A DNA stretch of 53,882 nucleotides from an uncultured Enterobacterales bacterium (GCA_946478305.1 CAMLBO010000022.1:1-53882), one strand, 5' to 3'; positions 18,038-29,631 are shown, counted from the first letter of the stretch. Made by a program: numbers and translations. The notes: a model not told the origin generated them from the letters alone.

Positions 18038-18652
18038 TTACATCGGTGGCGCGACACCCTCTTTACCGGCAGCAATGCCGCGGGCAGCCAGCTGGCCTTT
18101 GTCATCTTTAGTTGCGAACAGCACGATTTTCACGCCAGGTTTCAGCAGGCTGCGGTCACCCGGTGCCAGCAACACCACCGGCACATCATCAGGGACGACC
18201 ACGGTTTTCTCGGCGTCATGGTATTTCACGGTCAGAGTGCGGCCATGACTGTTAACGAGCTTGCCGACGGTGCCGTTGGTCATGGTATTGATTTTGCCGT
18301 CAGCGGATTCAAACGGGTTAAAACCTTCCCCACTCCCGCGCAAGCTTGGCGCAAATACGTGAACTTCCAGCGCTTTGAGCGTGCCGTCGGCCTGTGGAAC
18401 TGCCGCAGTGCCGATAAAACTGTCGGCTTTAATATCGGAAATCTGGCCTTTGGTTACGCTGTTGATTTTGGTCTGGTCGGTCAGTTTGACATCCAGTTTC
18501 TCGCCCTGACGGGTGGTAACCTGAATGGAGGAATCATTAACAGAATCAATGGTTCCACGGGTAGGTTTGATCACGTTGTCGGCGGCGAATGCACCGCTGC
18601 ACATCAGCAGGGAACTCAACAATAAGCCCGCCAGGCGCGTTGATTTCATCAT
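18038..18652 (-). CDS. Exported DUF5666-like protein
   Basis: About 204 residues from the tandem ATG at 18652/18649, preceded by GGAGAG. A Sec signal peptide ends at CSGAFA (about 24). The mature part contains repeated beta-rich units (TRGTIDSVNDSSIQVTTRQG and KINTMTNGTVGKLVNSHGRT), typical of DUF5666 or similar small OB-like domains. A longer frame to 18787 runs into the control box and is rejected. It lies 147 bases ahead of the cytochrome gene. The function is unknown; its position suggests a periplasmic stress or metal accessory to the Moco system. Confidence 0.8.
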   Translation of the reverse strand: MMKSTRLAGLLLSSLLMCSGAFAADNVIKPTRGTIDSVNDSSIQVTTRQGEKLDVKLTDQTKINSVTKGQISDIKADSFIGTAAVPQADGTLKALEVHVFAPSLRGSGEGFNPFESADGKINTMTNGTVGKLVNSHGRTLTVKYHDAEKTVVVPDDVPVVLLAPGDRSLLKPGVKIVLFATKDDKGQLAARGIAAGKEGVAPPM

Positions 18653-18755
18653 TTTAACTCTCCATATTTGCATGTCTATCAAGGCCGTGGTGTTGCCACC
18701 ACGCGATTTGTGTAGATCAAGAATGGACGATAAACCGGAACCTTGAGATGACAAC

Positions 18756-18777
18756 TTGATGACAAAATTGTCATCAA
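18756..18777. promoter_or_regulatory. CusR/HprR-type response-regulator box
   Basis: TTGATGACAA-AA-TTGTCATCAA is a perfect 10-bp inverted repeat with a two-base spacer. It contains the exact core ATGACAA-N2-TTGTCAT of the E. coli CusR/HprR box. A further GATGACAA occurs 11 bases upstream, the usual spacing for OmpR-family tandem binding. It lies between the divergent DUF5666-like gene and the response-regulator gene. Confidence 0.85.
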
Positions 18778-18837
18778 ACATGTGCAAGAGAACTGATAAG
18801 ATCCTGCCAACGATTCACGGAATCATAGGCGATCTGC

Positions 18838-19509
18838 ATGCGGATACTGGTTATTGAAGATGACATCAGCACCGGCGACTACCTGAAAAAGGGGTTAGGT
18901 GAGGCGGGGTATCGTGTGGATCTGGCGCGTAACGGGGCCGACGGCCTGTTTCTGGCGCTGGAAGAGGGCTATGACGCCGTGATCCTCGATGTCATGTTGC
19001 CCGGTCTCGATGGCTGGCAGGTGATGGAAGTGCTGCGCAAAAAAAGTGATGTGCCGGTACTGTTTCTCACCGCGCGTGATGAAGTGCAGGATCGTATCCA
19101 CGGGTTGGAGCTGGGTGCCGATGACTATCTGATCAAACCTTTCTCGTTCACTGAATTGGTACTGCGTATCCGCACGTTGCTGCGCCGACCGACGGCCCGC
19201 GAGGCGGATACCTTTTCGCTGGCGGATCTGCATCTGGACGTGCTGCGCCGCCGCGTGACGCGCCAGGAACAGGTGATTGCACTCACCAATAAAGAATTTA
19301 TGTTGCTGCACTTACTGATGCGCCGGGAAGGCGAAGTGCTGTCGCGTACCATGATTGCTTCACAGGTGTGGGATATGAATTTCGATAGCGACACCAACGT
19401 GGTGGACGTGGCGGTGAAACGCCTGCGGGCCAAAATCGACCGGGCATTTGAGGTCAAATTGATCCATACCGTGCGTGGTATCGGCTACGTTTGCGAAGTG
19501 CGCATATGA
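18838..19509 (+). CDS. OmpR-family response regulator, CusR/HprR-like
   Basis: A 223-residue regulator with a receiver domain (acidic pair Glu7-Asp8-Asp9, phospho-acceptor Asp51 in ILDVMLPG, Thr78 and Lys100) and a C-terminal winged helix ending [13 protein letters not shown]. It resembles the heavy-metal/redox group CusR, PcoR and HprR. The kinase gene overlaps its stop by ATGA. It is predicted to bind the box at 18756-18777, controlling both itself and the divergent oxidoreductase operon. Confidence 0.92.
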   Translation: MRILVIEDDISTGDYLKKGLGEAGYRVDLARNGADGLFLALEEGYDAVILDVMLPGLDGWQVMEVLRKKSDVPVLFLTARDEVQDRIHGLELGADDYLIKPFSFTELVLRIRTLLRRPTAREADTFSLADLHLDVLRRRVTRQEQVIALTNKEFMLLHLLMRREGEVLSRTMIASQVWDMNFDSDTNVVDVAVKRLRAKIDRAFEVKLIHTVRGIGYVCEVRI

Positions 19510-20954
19510 GTATTTCAGCTACCGTCAACAGGCCAAAACATGCCATGTCGCTGACCCTGCGTGCTACGCTGCTTTTTGCGCTGATCGCCGCCCTGGTGGT
19601 CAGTGCTGTCGGGTTTTATCTCTACTACTCGATGGAAAAAGAGCTCATCCGCCGCGCCGATTATCAGGTCACCGGGCGGGTGCAATATTTCCGTCATCTG
19701 CTGAGTAATGATTTCCCACTGTCGCAACTGAGTCGCAGCCCTGAGCTGTTTGAAAACATGCTCGGCAACGAGCGGGATATCCTGCAATTCAGGCTGGAAA
19801 ACCAGCCACCGATCATCAATGTCAACCCGTCGCGCCTGCCTTTACCGGATGTTAAACCGGTCGCCGATGGTCGCGAGTTAACGCTCGATACCGTTCACCA
19901 TCTTTCCGCGCCTGACGGCACACCCGTACGCTTTACCTCCGCAGCAGTACGCATGCAAGATGGCCGCACGGTGGATATCTCAGCCGCACACTTTATGACG
20001 GGTGAGGCACAGATGCTGGTGGCTTTCCGTCTGGAGATCATCGGCGCTGTCGTTTTCGCTTATATCCTGATTGCCGTGCTGGGGTTTGGCGTGATCCGCC
20101 GTGGCCTGCGGCCGCTGCATAAAATGGCGCAGGAAGCCGCACAGATCCATCCGACCAGTCTCTCTACGCGCCTGAGTTCTGAAGATGCGCCGCAGGAGTT
20201 GCAGCAGCTGATTCACTCTTTCAACGCGATGCTTGACCGGTTGGCTGAAGGCTATGAACGCCTGACCCAATTCTCTGCCGATCTTGCGCATGAAATTCGT
20301 ACGCCGGTAGGCGCGCTGATGGGCCATTGTCAGGTGGCGCTTTATCAGCCGCGCAGCACGGAAGAGTACGAGACGCTGCTGGCAAACAACATGGAAGAGC
20401 TGGAACGCATCTCGCGCATGGTCGAAAATATCCTGTTTCTTGCCCGTGCCTCCCATGCCCGGTCGGTACTGAATATCACGCCGCTGGCGCTGGCCTCCGA
20501 GACGGCCCGTGTGGTGGATTACTTCGAAGGGCTGGCCGAGGAACGTGGGATGCAACTGGTGTGTAAAGGCGAGGGCATGCTGTATGCCGACGCCATTTTA
20601 TTTCAGCGCGCGTTGAGCAATCTGGTGGCCAATGCTATCCGCTATGGTGATGAAAATACGCAGATTTGCGTGCAGGTTGAGCAGGGCGGGCAGGCAACCC
20701 GCGTCCACGTCACCAGCACGGGGGCGCCGATCCCAGATGGCAAGCGGGAGAAATTGTTTGATCGTTTCTATCGCGCCGATGCTTCTCGTAGCGAAGGCGG
20801 CAGCTCAAATGGGTTAGGGTTATCTATTGTGCAGGCCATTATGGCGCTGCATCAGGGAAGCGTAACCGTGCAGAGTCTGGACCAGGGGCAGACGCGCTTT
20901 ACGTTACACTTCCCGACCCTTTATGAGGAAAAGATCGCCACAATTTCTCAATAG
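19506..20954 (+). CDS. Sensor histidine kinase, CusS/HprS-like
   Basis: A 482-residue membrane kinase. Membrane helices lie at about 18-42 and 176-198 around a periplasmic sensor of about 130 residues. A HAMP-like segment is followed by the H-box [14 protein letters not shown] (His262), the N-box NAIRYGD and the G-box [11 protein letters not shown]. The start at 19506 overlaps the regulator stop; an earlier in-frame start at 19491 is less likely. The sensor region has one His pair (HH at 131-132) but not an evident CusS copper motif, so the signal could be metal or oxidant. Confidence 0.92.
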   Translation: MSISATVNRPKHAMSLTLRATLLFALIAALVVSAVGFYLYYSMEKELIRRADYQVTGRVQYFRHLLSNDFPLSQLSRSPELFENMLGNERDILQFRLENQPPIINVNPSRLPLPDVKPVADGRELTLDTVHHLSAPDGTPVRFTSAAVRMQDGRTVDISAAHFMTGEAQMLVAFRLEIIGAVVFAYILIAVLGFGVIRRGLRPLHKMAQEAAQIHPTSLSTRLSSEDAPQELQQLIHSFNAMLDRLAEGYERLTQFSADLAHEIRTPVGALMGHCQVALYQPRSTEEYETLLANNMEELERISRMVENILFLARASHARSVLNITPLALASETARVVDYFEGLAEERGMQLVCKGEGMLYADAILFQRALSNLVANAIRYGDENTQICVQVEQGGQATRVHVTSTGAPIPDGKREKLFDRFYRADASRSEGGSSNGLGLSIVQAIMALHQGSVTVQSLDQGQTRFTLHFPTLYEEKIATISQ

Positions 20955-21192
20955 TTGCTCAACAAACTTAAAAAAATTGTAAGGAAAGCGAAATTTCAGG
21001 CTATTGAAATATAAGTATTTCGTCAACATGGTTACATTATTACATTGACTGAAATGATTGAAGCCGAAACAAATGCATTGGTTACTGGTCAGAATAAGTT
21101 ATCGACGTGTACTCTGACGCCTGCCTTTAACATGTCGACATGCGCGGGCAGCACAACGCACACTGACTTTTACAAAAGAGCTCCACTCACTG

Positions 21193-22857
21193 ATGCATAA
21201 ATTACGCTTACTTTCGCAACAGAAAATTTCTCTGTTCATTGCGCTTTACCTGGGGATCCTGCTTAACCTTCCGATTTTCTTCCGTCGCTTTGGCCAGTTG
21301 CATTACGACAACCTGTTGTCCCTTGCGGTAGAAATGCTCGCATCGTTCGCACTGGTCTACTTCCTGACATTACTCGTCTCTTTCACCGGCAAGACCGTTT
21401 TCCGCCTGCTGCTCAGCCTGATTGTCATTTCGTCAGCGGCGGCCAGCTATTACATGATTTTGTTCAACGTCGATATTGGCTACGGTATTCTGGCAGCAGC
21501 ACTGGCGTCGGATTCAATCGATCTGTCTAAAGAGTCCATTGGCACACATTTCGTGGGTTGGACGGTCCTGTTCAGTCTGCTGCCGCTGCTATTGCTGTGG
21601 ATGAGCAAAATGCCGGGTTCGGCATTCAAAGAGAGTTCGCCGACAGGGTTACTAAAAAAAGGGGTGCTGTTGGTCATGGCTGGCCTCGTCTGCTATCTGC
21701 CGCTGCAACTGATGGGCAAGGTGCAGGATAAACATGATGTGGTGAATAACCGCATGATGGCCAGCTACGGTGGCGTCGTGGCCGGGACTTATTCCCCCTC
21801 CAACTGGCTTTCGGCGCTCGGCTTGTTCGCGTACAGCTCTTACAGCAAAGCAGAAGATACCAAGAATCTGTTCGATCCGGCTAAACACTTCACTTACGTG
21901 CCGCCAAAAGATATCAAAGATCTTTACGTGGTGTTTGTGATTGGTGAAAGTGCGCGCCGTGACCACATGGGGATTTATGGCTACGATCGTGACAATACGC
22001 CTTACCTGAGCAAAGAGAAAAATCTTGCCGCTCTGCAAGGCTACTCCTGTGACACCGCGACTAAACTCTCGCTGCGCTGCATGTTTGTACGCGAAGGCGG
22101 GGCGTCTGAAGCGCCGCAGCGTACGCTGAAAGAAGCCAACGTCTTCTCTGTAATGAAGAGCAGCGGCTGGAGTTCTGAACTTTACTCCATGCAGAGTGAA
22201 GCCTGGTTCTACAACAAAACCCGCGCCGATGACTATTCGCTGCGCGAGAATATCGCCTCAGAGAAGCGTAACGCCGGTAAACCTGTCGATGACATGCTGC
22301 TGGTGGATGAAATGAAAGATTCGATGGCTAACCATCCTGAAGGCAAGCATCTGATCATTTTGCACACCAAGGGCTCCCATTATCTCTACTCTGACCGCTA
22401 CCCGCGTTCATTCGCTAAGTACCAGCCCGAGTGCATGGGCATCGATGATTCCTGTTCAACGCAGGAGATGATTAACGCCTACGATAACTCATTGCTCTAT
22501 ACCGATTACTTCCTCGAGCAGGTGTTTAACCAGCTGCGTGATAAGAACGCCATCGTGTTTTATGCGTCGGATCACGGTGAGTCGATTTCCAAAAGTATGC
22601 ATTTCCACGGTACGCCGCGTGACCACGCGCCACCGGAACAGCGTACGGTGCCGATCATGGTGTGGGCATCAGATAAATTCCTCTCCGATGACCAGAATCG
22701 CGCGGGTTTCCAGCAGCTGCAAAAACTGGCTGCCGAAAAGAAACCGGTATTCCATGAGAAGCTGTTTGACTCGATTCTGGGCTGTATTGGCTACACCTCG
22801 CCAGACGGCGGGATCGTCGAGCAACGCAACTGGTGTCATGTGCCTTCCAGTCAATAA
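21193..22857 (+). CDS. eptB: Kdo2-lipid A phosphoethanolamine 7''-transferase EptB
   Basis: A 554-residue inner-membrane sulfatase-fold enzyme (E. coli EptB 563) that adds phosphoethanolamine to the outer Kdo of LPS. About five N-terminal membrane helices (1-190) precede a periplasmic catalytic domain with VIGESARRDHMGIYGYDRD, the nucleophile Thr region YSCDTATKLSLRCMF, and YASDHGES. It lies 238 bases after the kinase gene in the same direction. Co-regulation by that system is possible, but no second box was seen upstream. Confidence 0.92.
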   Translation: MHKLRLLSQQKISLFIALYLGILLNLPIFFRRFGQLHYDNLLSLAVEMLASFALVYFLTLLVSFTGKTVFRLLLSLIVISSAAASYYMILFNVDIGYGILAAALASDSIDLSKESIGTHFVGWTVLFSLLPLLLLWMSKMPGSAFKESSPTGLLKKGVLLVMAGLVCYLPLQLMGKVQDKHDVVNNRMMASYGGVVAGTYSPSNWLSALGLFAYSSYSKAEDTKNLFDPAKHFTYVPPKDIKDLYVVFVIGESARRDHMGIYGYDRDNTPYLSKEKNLAALQGYSCDTATKLSLRCMFVREGGASEAPQRTLKEANVFSVMKSSGWSSELYSMQSEAWFYNKTRADDYSLRENIASEKRNAGKPVDDMLLVDEMKDSMANHPEGKHLIILHTKGSHYLYSDRYPRSFAKYQPECMGIDDSCSTQEMINAYDNSLLYTDYFLEQVFNQLRDKNAIVFYASDHGESISKSMHFHGTPRDHAPPEQRTVPIMVWASDKFLSDDQNRAGFQQLQKLAAEKKPVFHEKLFDSILGCIGYTSPDGGIVEQRNWCHVPSSQ

Positions 22858-22881
22858 TTCCCCGCAGTAAAGTCACTCTCG

Positions 22882-22922
22882 CGCTGCTGTTTCACCTCGT
22901 ACCGATGAAGCAGCGGCGTTTT
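22882..22922. terminator. Hairpin between convergent eptB and scrK
   Basis: CGCTGC...TTCA pairs with TGAA-GCAGCG (22906-22915) with a small bulge, followed by GGCGTTTTGTT. It is a plausible but imperfect terminator for eptB. Confidence 0.45.
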
Positions 22923-22945
22923 GTTATGTAAAACTAATACCAGAA

Positions 22946-23893
22946 TTATGCGAATGCCTGACGGGTAAAGGCGGCCAGCGACACAGCATCGGGCAGGGCG
23001 GTCATGGCACCTTTTGCCGTCGTTGCCAGCGCACCACAGCCGATGGCCTGGCGAATGGTCGTCTGCCAGTGCATCTCAGGGCACTCATCCTTGCCACGCT
23101 CGGCCAGACCGGCCAGCAAACCGGCGACAAAGGCATCACCCGCACCGGTGGTATCGACGGCTTTTACCGTCGGCGCCGGGTAGTGTTTCAGTGACGCATC
23201 TTTTTTCTGATAGACCAGCACGCCTTCCTTACCCTGCGTAACCAATAATAGCTCCGGGTTGTAGTGCTGACACAGGCGGATAACGCCTTCTGAAATCAGC
23301 GTTTCACTCGTCAGATACTCCAGCTCATCCTCAGAAACCTTCACCACATCAGCCAGCGACAACGCCTGATGCAGACATTCACGCAGTTGCGCTTCGTCTG
23401 GCCATAAATCATGGCGAATATTCGGATCAAAACTCACTTTACCTCCGGCTGTTTTCATCTGCGCCATCGCCAGAAAGGCGGCGGACCGTGAGGGCTCAGC
23501 GGAGAGGGAAATCGAGCATAGATGAAGAAACTGACCGGCCTCAAAAGCCGGAATATCGGCGGGTTGCAGGAACAGATCGGCGCTCGGACGTACCATAAAC
23601 GTGAACGAGCGTTCACCGCTGGCGTCGTTTTCAACCACCACGGTGGAGGTGCGGTGATAAGGGTCGCGGTACATAAAGTCGATGTTCACGGCTTCATCCT
23701 GCAGCGTCTGGCATAAAAAACGCCCGAAAGGGTCTTCTCCCACGCGCCCAATGAAGGCGCTGTCACCCCCTAGCCGGCTGATACCCACCGCGACATTCGC
23801 GGGCGCACCGCCCGGACATTTCAGTAGTTGATTATTGGTGGAAGGGATCAAATCCACCACCGCATCCCCGATAACCCAAACTCGATTTCCCAT
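22946..23893 (-). CDS. scrK: Fructokinase ScrK (PfkB family)
   Basis: ATP-dependent kinase phosphorylating the fructose freed by sucrose-6-phosphate hydrolysis. It has 315 residues from the ATG at 23893, which has GGGAG five bases upstream. PfkB motifs are CPGGAPANVAVGISRLGG near residue 30 and the ATP/catalytic DTTGAGDAFVAGLLAGL near 255, with the catalytic Asp. It is divergent from scrYAB, sharing the 241-base control region. Confidence 0.95.
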   Translation of the reverse strand: MGNRVWVIGDAVVDLIPSTNNQLLKCPGGAPANVAVGISRLGGDSAFIGRVGEDPFGRFLCQTLQDEAVNIDFMYRDPYHRTSTVVVENDASGERSFTFMVRPSADLFLQPADIPAFEAGQFLHLCSISLSAEPSRSAAFLAMAQMKTAGGKVSFDPNIRHDLWPDEAQLRECLHQALSLADVVKVSEDELEYLTSETLISEGVIRLCQHYNPELLLVTQGKEGVLVYQKKDASLKHYPAPTVKAVDTTGAGDAFVAGLLAGLAERGKDECPEMHWQTTIRQAIGCGALATTAKGAMTALPDAVSLAAFTRQAFA

Positions 23894-23983
23894 CATCACT
23901 CCCTGCGTAAATTTCCCGTCAGCCACTTTAGAAGAACCGGTTTAGCATAACAAGCTTATTAAGGTTCATTCAATAACTCCAGA

Positions 23984-24005
23984 TTTGCCAGAGTGATCAC
24001 ATTTA
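23984..24005. promoter_or_regulatory. Likely CRP site between scrK and scrY
   Basis: TTTGCCAGAGTGATCACATTTA has a full TCACATTT right half and a weaker left half (TGCCA for TGTGA). Catabolite control of scr genes is known in enterobacteria. Confidence 0.5.
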
Positions 24006-24070
24006 TAGAATAAAACCTCTGAACTTCGTTGCCGGAATACGCGGCAAGTGATTATGGTGTGCAGGAAAAC

Positions 24071-24093
24071 CAGTTTAGCAATTTAGCAAACTG
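24071..24093. promoter_or_regulatory. Putative ScrR operator
   Basis: CAGTTT and AAACTG flank AGCAATTTAGC, and TTTAGCAA is directly repeated inside. The size and symmetry fit a LacI-family operator, and it lies 42 bases before the scrY start, where ScrR would repress. Confidence 0.5.
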
Positions 24094-24113
24094 ACGTTTC
24101 ACATAATAATTAA

Positions 24114-25715
<1,602 letters not shown>

Positions 25716-25791
25716 GCCGGCAAGATTGTGCACCAGCAAGGCACGCCTGAGTTAATCAGGCGCTGTCGTTCAGGGTTAAATAAGGAACGCT

Positions 25792-27162
25792 ATGAATATC
25801 AACGCAATTGCCTGCGAGTTACTCCCTTTATTGGGCGGAAGAGAGAATATTGCCAGCGCCGCACACTGTGCCACGCGCCTGCGTCTGGTGCTGGTCGATG
25901 ACAGTCTGATCAACAAAAATGCCATTGAAAAAGTTGAGGGCGTTAAGGGCTGTTTCAGCAATGCCGGGCAGATTCAGATTATCTTCGGCACCGGTCTGGT
26001 GAACAAAGTCCATGCAGAATTCATTCAAGTGGCCGGCATCAGCGAATCCAGTAAATCCGAAGCGGCCAATATTGCCGCACAGAAGTTGAATCCCTTCCAG
26101 CGTCTGGCACGCATGTTGTCGAATATCTTCGTACCGATCATTCCGGCCATCGTGGCCTCCGGCCTGTTGATGGGCTTGCTGGGGATGGTTAAAACGTATG
26201 GCTGGGCCAATGCCGACAGCGCGATTTTTATCATGCTCGACATGTTCAGCTCGGCGGCATTTATCATTTTGCCGATCCTGATTGGCTTTACGGCGGCCCG
26301 CGAATTTGGCGGTAACCCTTATCTGGGCGCGACGCTTGGTGGCATCCTGACCCATCCCGCACTGACCAACGCCTGGGGCGTGGCGGGTGGTTTCCATACC
26401 ATGAATTTCTTTGGTCTGGAGATCGCCATGATTGGCTATCAGGGCACGGTGTTCCCGGTATTGCTGGCCGTGTGGTTTATGAGTTTTATCGAAAAACGCC
26501 TGCGAAAAGTCATTCCTGATGCACTGGATCTAATCCTCACGCCGTTCTTTACCGTTGTGATCTCCGGCTTTATCGCACTACTGATCATCGGGCCAGCGGG
26601 GCGCGCGTTGGGCGATGGCATCTCCTTTGTGCTCAGTACACTTATCACCCACGCGGGCTGGATGGCGGGGCTTTTGTTTGGCGGGCTTTACTCGGTCATT
26701 GTGATCACCGGCGTTCACCACAGTTTTCATGCCATTGAAGCCGGACTGCTGGGGAACCCGAATATTGGCGTCAATTTCCTGCTGCCGATCTGGTCAATGG
26801 CCAACGTGGCACAGGGAGGCGCCTGTCTCGCGGTGTATTTCAAAACGCGCGACGCAAAAATTAAAGCGATTGCCGTACCGTCAGCGTTCTCAGCTATGCT
26901 CGGAATAACGGAAGCGGCGATCTTCGGGATTAACCTGCGCTTTATGAAACCCTTCCTGGCCGCACTGGCCGGGGGCGCACTCGGCGGCGCGTGGGTGGTC
27001 GCGATGCACGTCAACATGACTGCCGTCGGGCTAACCGGTATTCCGGGGCTGGCGATTGTGCAGGCCAGCTCCATGCTCAGCTACATGGTGGGTCTCGGGA
27101 TTGCCTTTGGCAGCGCGTTCCTTATCTCCCTGCTGCTGAAATATAAAACGGAGAGCGAATAA
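25792..27162 (+). CDS. scrA: PTS sucrose transporter subunit IIBC, ScrA
   Basis: 456-residue membrane permease and phosphotransferase that imports sucrose as sucrose 6-phosphate. The EIIB domain (1-90) carries the phosphorylated Cys26 in AAHCATRLR. The EIIC domain (about 105-456) has the ITGVHHSFHAIE sugar-site motif and many membrane helices. There is no IIA domain, so the glucose IIA (Crr) must supply phosphate. Its stop overlaps the scrB start by one base. Confidence 0.96.
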   Translation: MNINAIACELLPLLGGRENIASAAHCATRLRLVLVDDSLINKNAIEKVEGVKGCFSNAGQIQIIFGTGLVNKVHAEFIQVAGISESSKSEAANIAAQKLNPFQRLARMLSNIFVPIIPAIVASGLLMGLLGMVKTYGWANADSAIFIMLDMFSSAAFIILPILIGFTAAREFGGNPYLGATLGGILTHPALTNAWGVAGGFHTMNFFGLEIAMIGYQGTVFPVLLAVWFMSFIEKRLRKVIPDALDLILTPFFTVVISGFIALLIIGPAGRALGDGISFVLSTLITHAGWMAGLLFGGLYSVIVITGVHHSFHAIEAGLLGNPNIGVNFLLPIWSMANVAQGGACLAVYFKTRDAKIKAIAVPSAFSAMLGITEAAIFGINLRFMKPFLAALAGGALGGAWVVAMHVNMTAVGLTGIPGLAIVQASSMLSYMVGLGIAFGSAFLISLLLKYKTESE

Positions 27163-28571
27163 TGTCAGAAGCCTCTTTACTCAAACAGGCGCTGCGAGCA
27201 GTGATGTCCGGGCAGGCGCGGGCCAGCGCAGATATGCACCGTCCGGCCTGGCATCTGGCACCGCCGGTAGGATTACTCAATGATCCGAACGGTTTTATTC
27301 AGCACGATGGCCGCTATCATCTGTTCTATCAGTGGAATCCGCTGGCCTGTGCGCACGGAGCAAAGTTCTGGGGTCACTGGAGCTCGGCAGATTTAGTTCA
27401 CTGGCGGCACGAACCGGTCGCATTGGTACCGACTGAAGCGTATGAATCCCACGGCTGTTACTCAGGTTCCGCGGTGTCTGACCATGGCACGCTGACGCTG
27501 GTGTATACCGGCAATGTCAAATATCCCGACGGTACGCGCACGGCTTTCCAGTGTCTGGCACGTGAAAATGAGCGTGGAGAATTTGATAAAAGCGGGCCGG
27601 TTTTGCCCTTGCCCGACGGCTACAGCGGTCACGTCCGTGACCCAAAAGTCTGGCAGCATAACGGCCTGTGGTACATGGTGCTGGGTGCGCAGGACATCAA
27701 TCTGCATGGCAAAGTTTTGTTGCTGCGTTCGGCAGATTTAACCCGTTGGGAAGTCGTGGGGGAGATCGCCGGCTCCGGCCTGAACGGGTTGGGTGATTTT
27801 GGCTACATGTGGGAGTGCCCGGATCTGTTTTCGCTCGGTGAAACTGACGTGCTGATCTGCTGCCCGCAGGGGTTGGCGGCGCAAAGTGAGCGGTATCTGA
27901 ATACGTTTCAGGCCGGTTATTTTACCGGCCGGCTGGATCACCAAACCGGCGCTTTCCCGCACGGCGAGTTCACTGAACTGGATCTCGGTTTTGAATTTTA
28001 CGCACCGCAAACCACGCTCAGCGATGATGGGCGGCGGCTGCTGTTCGGCTGGATGGGTATTCCTGACGGTGATGAATTTTATCAGCCGACCGTCCAGCAG
28101 GGCTGGATCCACACGATGACCTGTCCGCGAGAATTGACCCTGCACGACGGTAAAATCTATCAGCAACCCGCCCGCGAACTACAGCAACTGCGGGGGGAAG
28201 AGCAGAGGTGGCAGGGTATGGCCGATGAGGCACCGCACTGGAATGTTTCACAGGCGGAGTTGCTGATTCAGACCAGCACGCCTTTCAGTGCCGAACTTGG
28301 CGGGGTGCTTACGCTGCAATGGGATGGCGAACGGCTCGCGCTGTCACGGCGAAATCTGCGCAGTGGAGAACTTGAACATCGCTACTGGCGCGGGGAACTG
28401 CGGGAGTTACGCCTGCTGTGCGACCATTCCAGCGTGGAGATTTTTATCAATCAGGGGGCTGCCGTGATGTCGTCGCGTTATTTCCCGACGCAGCCCGCAC
28501 ATATTCGCCTTATGGGACAGGAGAGCATGGCGCTGTGCCACTGGCCCTTGTCGGATTGCGTGATAGAATAA
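27162..28571 (+). CDS. scrB: Sucrose-6-phosphate hydrolase ScrB (GH32)
   Basis: Cytoplasmic invertase splitting sucrose 6-phosphate into glucose 6-phosphate and fructose, 469 residues. GH32 catalytic motifs are GLLNDPNGF (nucleophile Asp41), HVRDPKVW (near 155-163) and the acid/base MWECPDLF (near 215). The C-terminal beta-sandwich runs from about 345 onward. The start overlaps the scrA stop, giving tight coupling. Confidence 0.96.
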   Translation: MSEASLLKQALRAVMSGQARASADMHRPAWHLAPPVGLLNDPNGFIQHDGRYHLFYQWNPLACAHGAKFWGHWSSADLVHWRHEPVALVPTEAYESHGCYSGSAVSDHGTLTLVYTGNVKYPDGTRTAFQCLARENERGEFDKSGPVLPLPDGYSGHVRDPKVWQHNGLWYMVLGAQDINLHGKVLLLRSADLTRWEVVGEIAGSGLNGLGDFGYMWECPDLFSLGETDVLICCPQGLAAQSERYLNTFQAGYFTGRLDHQTGAFPHGEFTELDLGFEFYAPQTTLSDDGRRLLFGWMGIPDGDEFYQPTVQQGWIHTMTCPRELTLHDGKIYQQPARELQQLRGEEQRWQGMADEAPHWNVSQAELLIQTSTPFSAELGGVLTLQWDGERLALSRRNLRSGELEHRYWRGELRELRLLCDHSSVEIFINQGAAVMSSRYFPTQPAHIRLMGQESMALCHWPLSDCVIE

Positions 28572-28601
28572 AATTCTTTCCAGACAATAGAATATGGCGC
28601 A

Positions 28602-29627
28602 GTGAAAAAAAGCAAACGCATCACTATCAGCGGTATTGCAGAACTGGCTGGCGTGTCCAAATCCACCGCCAGCCAGGTGCTTAACGGGCACAGCAAAAAA
28701 TTTCGCATCTCTGATGCTACCCGCGATCGCGTCCTCGCTGTGGCGGCTGAACACCATTATCAACCCAGCATTCATGCCCGTTCGCTGAATGTGACGCGCA
28801 GCTATACGCTGGGACTGGTGGTGCCGGAGATGACCAACTACGGTTTCGCCGCCTGTTCCAATGAACTTGAAACCCTGTGTCGTGAAAACGGCATGCAGTT
28901 GCTGATTGCCTGTACGGATGAAAATACCAGTCAGGAGATGATGGTGGTCAACAACCTGATTCAGCGTCAGGTCGATGGTCTGATTGTCGCCTCCAGTATG
29001 CTTAATGACGCGGAATATCTGAAAATAAGTCAGCAGTTGCCGGTGGTGCTGTTTGACCGCCATATCAGCGATACCCAACTGCCGCTGGTGGTCTGTGAGG
29101 CCATCGAATCTTCGGCTGCGCTGGTCGAAAAGGTGGCGAAATATCAGCAGGAGGAGTTTTACTTCCTCGGCGGGCAGCCTCGGATCTCCCCGACCCGCGA
29201 CCGCCTGGCGGGCTATCAGCTCGGGCTGGAGCGCGCCGGAGTGAACCTCAAACCCGAATGGATCCTCTACGGTAATTACCATCCAGGTTCAGGATACGAG
29301 ATGTTTGCTAACCTGTGTGCCCGGCTCGGACGTCCACCGAAGGCGCTGTTTGTCGCCTCCTGCGGACTGATGGAAGGGGTTTTGCGCTACATGAGCCAGC
29401 ACAAGCTGCTGGAAAGCGATATCCACCTGTGCAGTTTCGATGACCACTATCTGTATGATTCTCTCTCGGTAAAAATTGATACCGTGGCACAGGATTGCCG
29501 CGCGCTGGCGATCCACTGTTTTGAGATGGTCACTGGCCTGATTAACGAGCAGCAACCTGCACAGAACCAGTGTTATCTTTCCCCGCAGTTGCACTGGCGT
29601 CACGCCGATACCCTGAGTGAGTCCTGA
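28602..29627 (+). CDS. scrR: Sucrose operon repressor ScrR (LacI family)
   Basis: 341-residue LacI/GalR repressor starting with GTG at 28602. The HTH and hinge are residues about 8-60 ([21 protein letters not shown], with the hinge near [10 protein letters not shown]). A periplasmic-binding-like inducer domain follows. ScrR homologues bind fructose or fructose 1-phosphate as inducer. It lies 30 bases downstream of scrB, so it is probably autoregulated. Confidence 0.93.
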   Translation: MKKSKRITISGIAELAGVSKSTASQVLNGHSKKFRISDATRDRVLAVAAEHHYQPSIHARSLNVTRSYTLGLVVPEMTNYGFAACSNELETLCRENGMQLLIACTDENTSQEMMVVNNLIQRQVDGLIVASSMLNDAEYLKISQQLPVVLFDRHISDTQLPLVVCEAIESSAALVEKVAKYQQEEFYFLGGQPRISPTRDRLAGYQLGLERAGVNLKPEWILYGNYHPGSGYEMFANLCARLGRPPKALFVASCGLMEGVLRYMSQHKLLESDIHLCSFDDHYLYDSLSVKIDTVAQDCRALAIHCFEMVTGLINEQQPAQNQCYLSPQLHWRHADTLSES

Positions 29628-29631
29628 TTTA

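Noticed and set aside
18653-18787. Extended start for the DUF5666-like protein at 18787
   Set aside because: It would place the CusR/HprR box inside the coding region and move the signal peptide from the N-terminus; tandem ATGs at 18652/18649 have a good ribosome site.
20955-21192. Possible second CusR/HprR box before eptB
   Set aside because: TTACATTATTACATTGA has no ATGACAA/TTGTCAT pair; the match is too weak.
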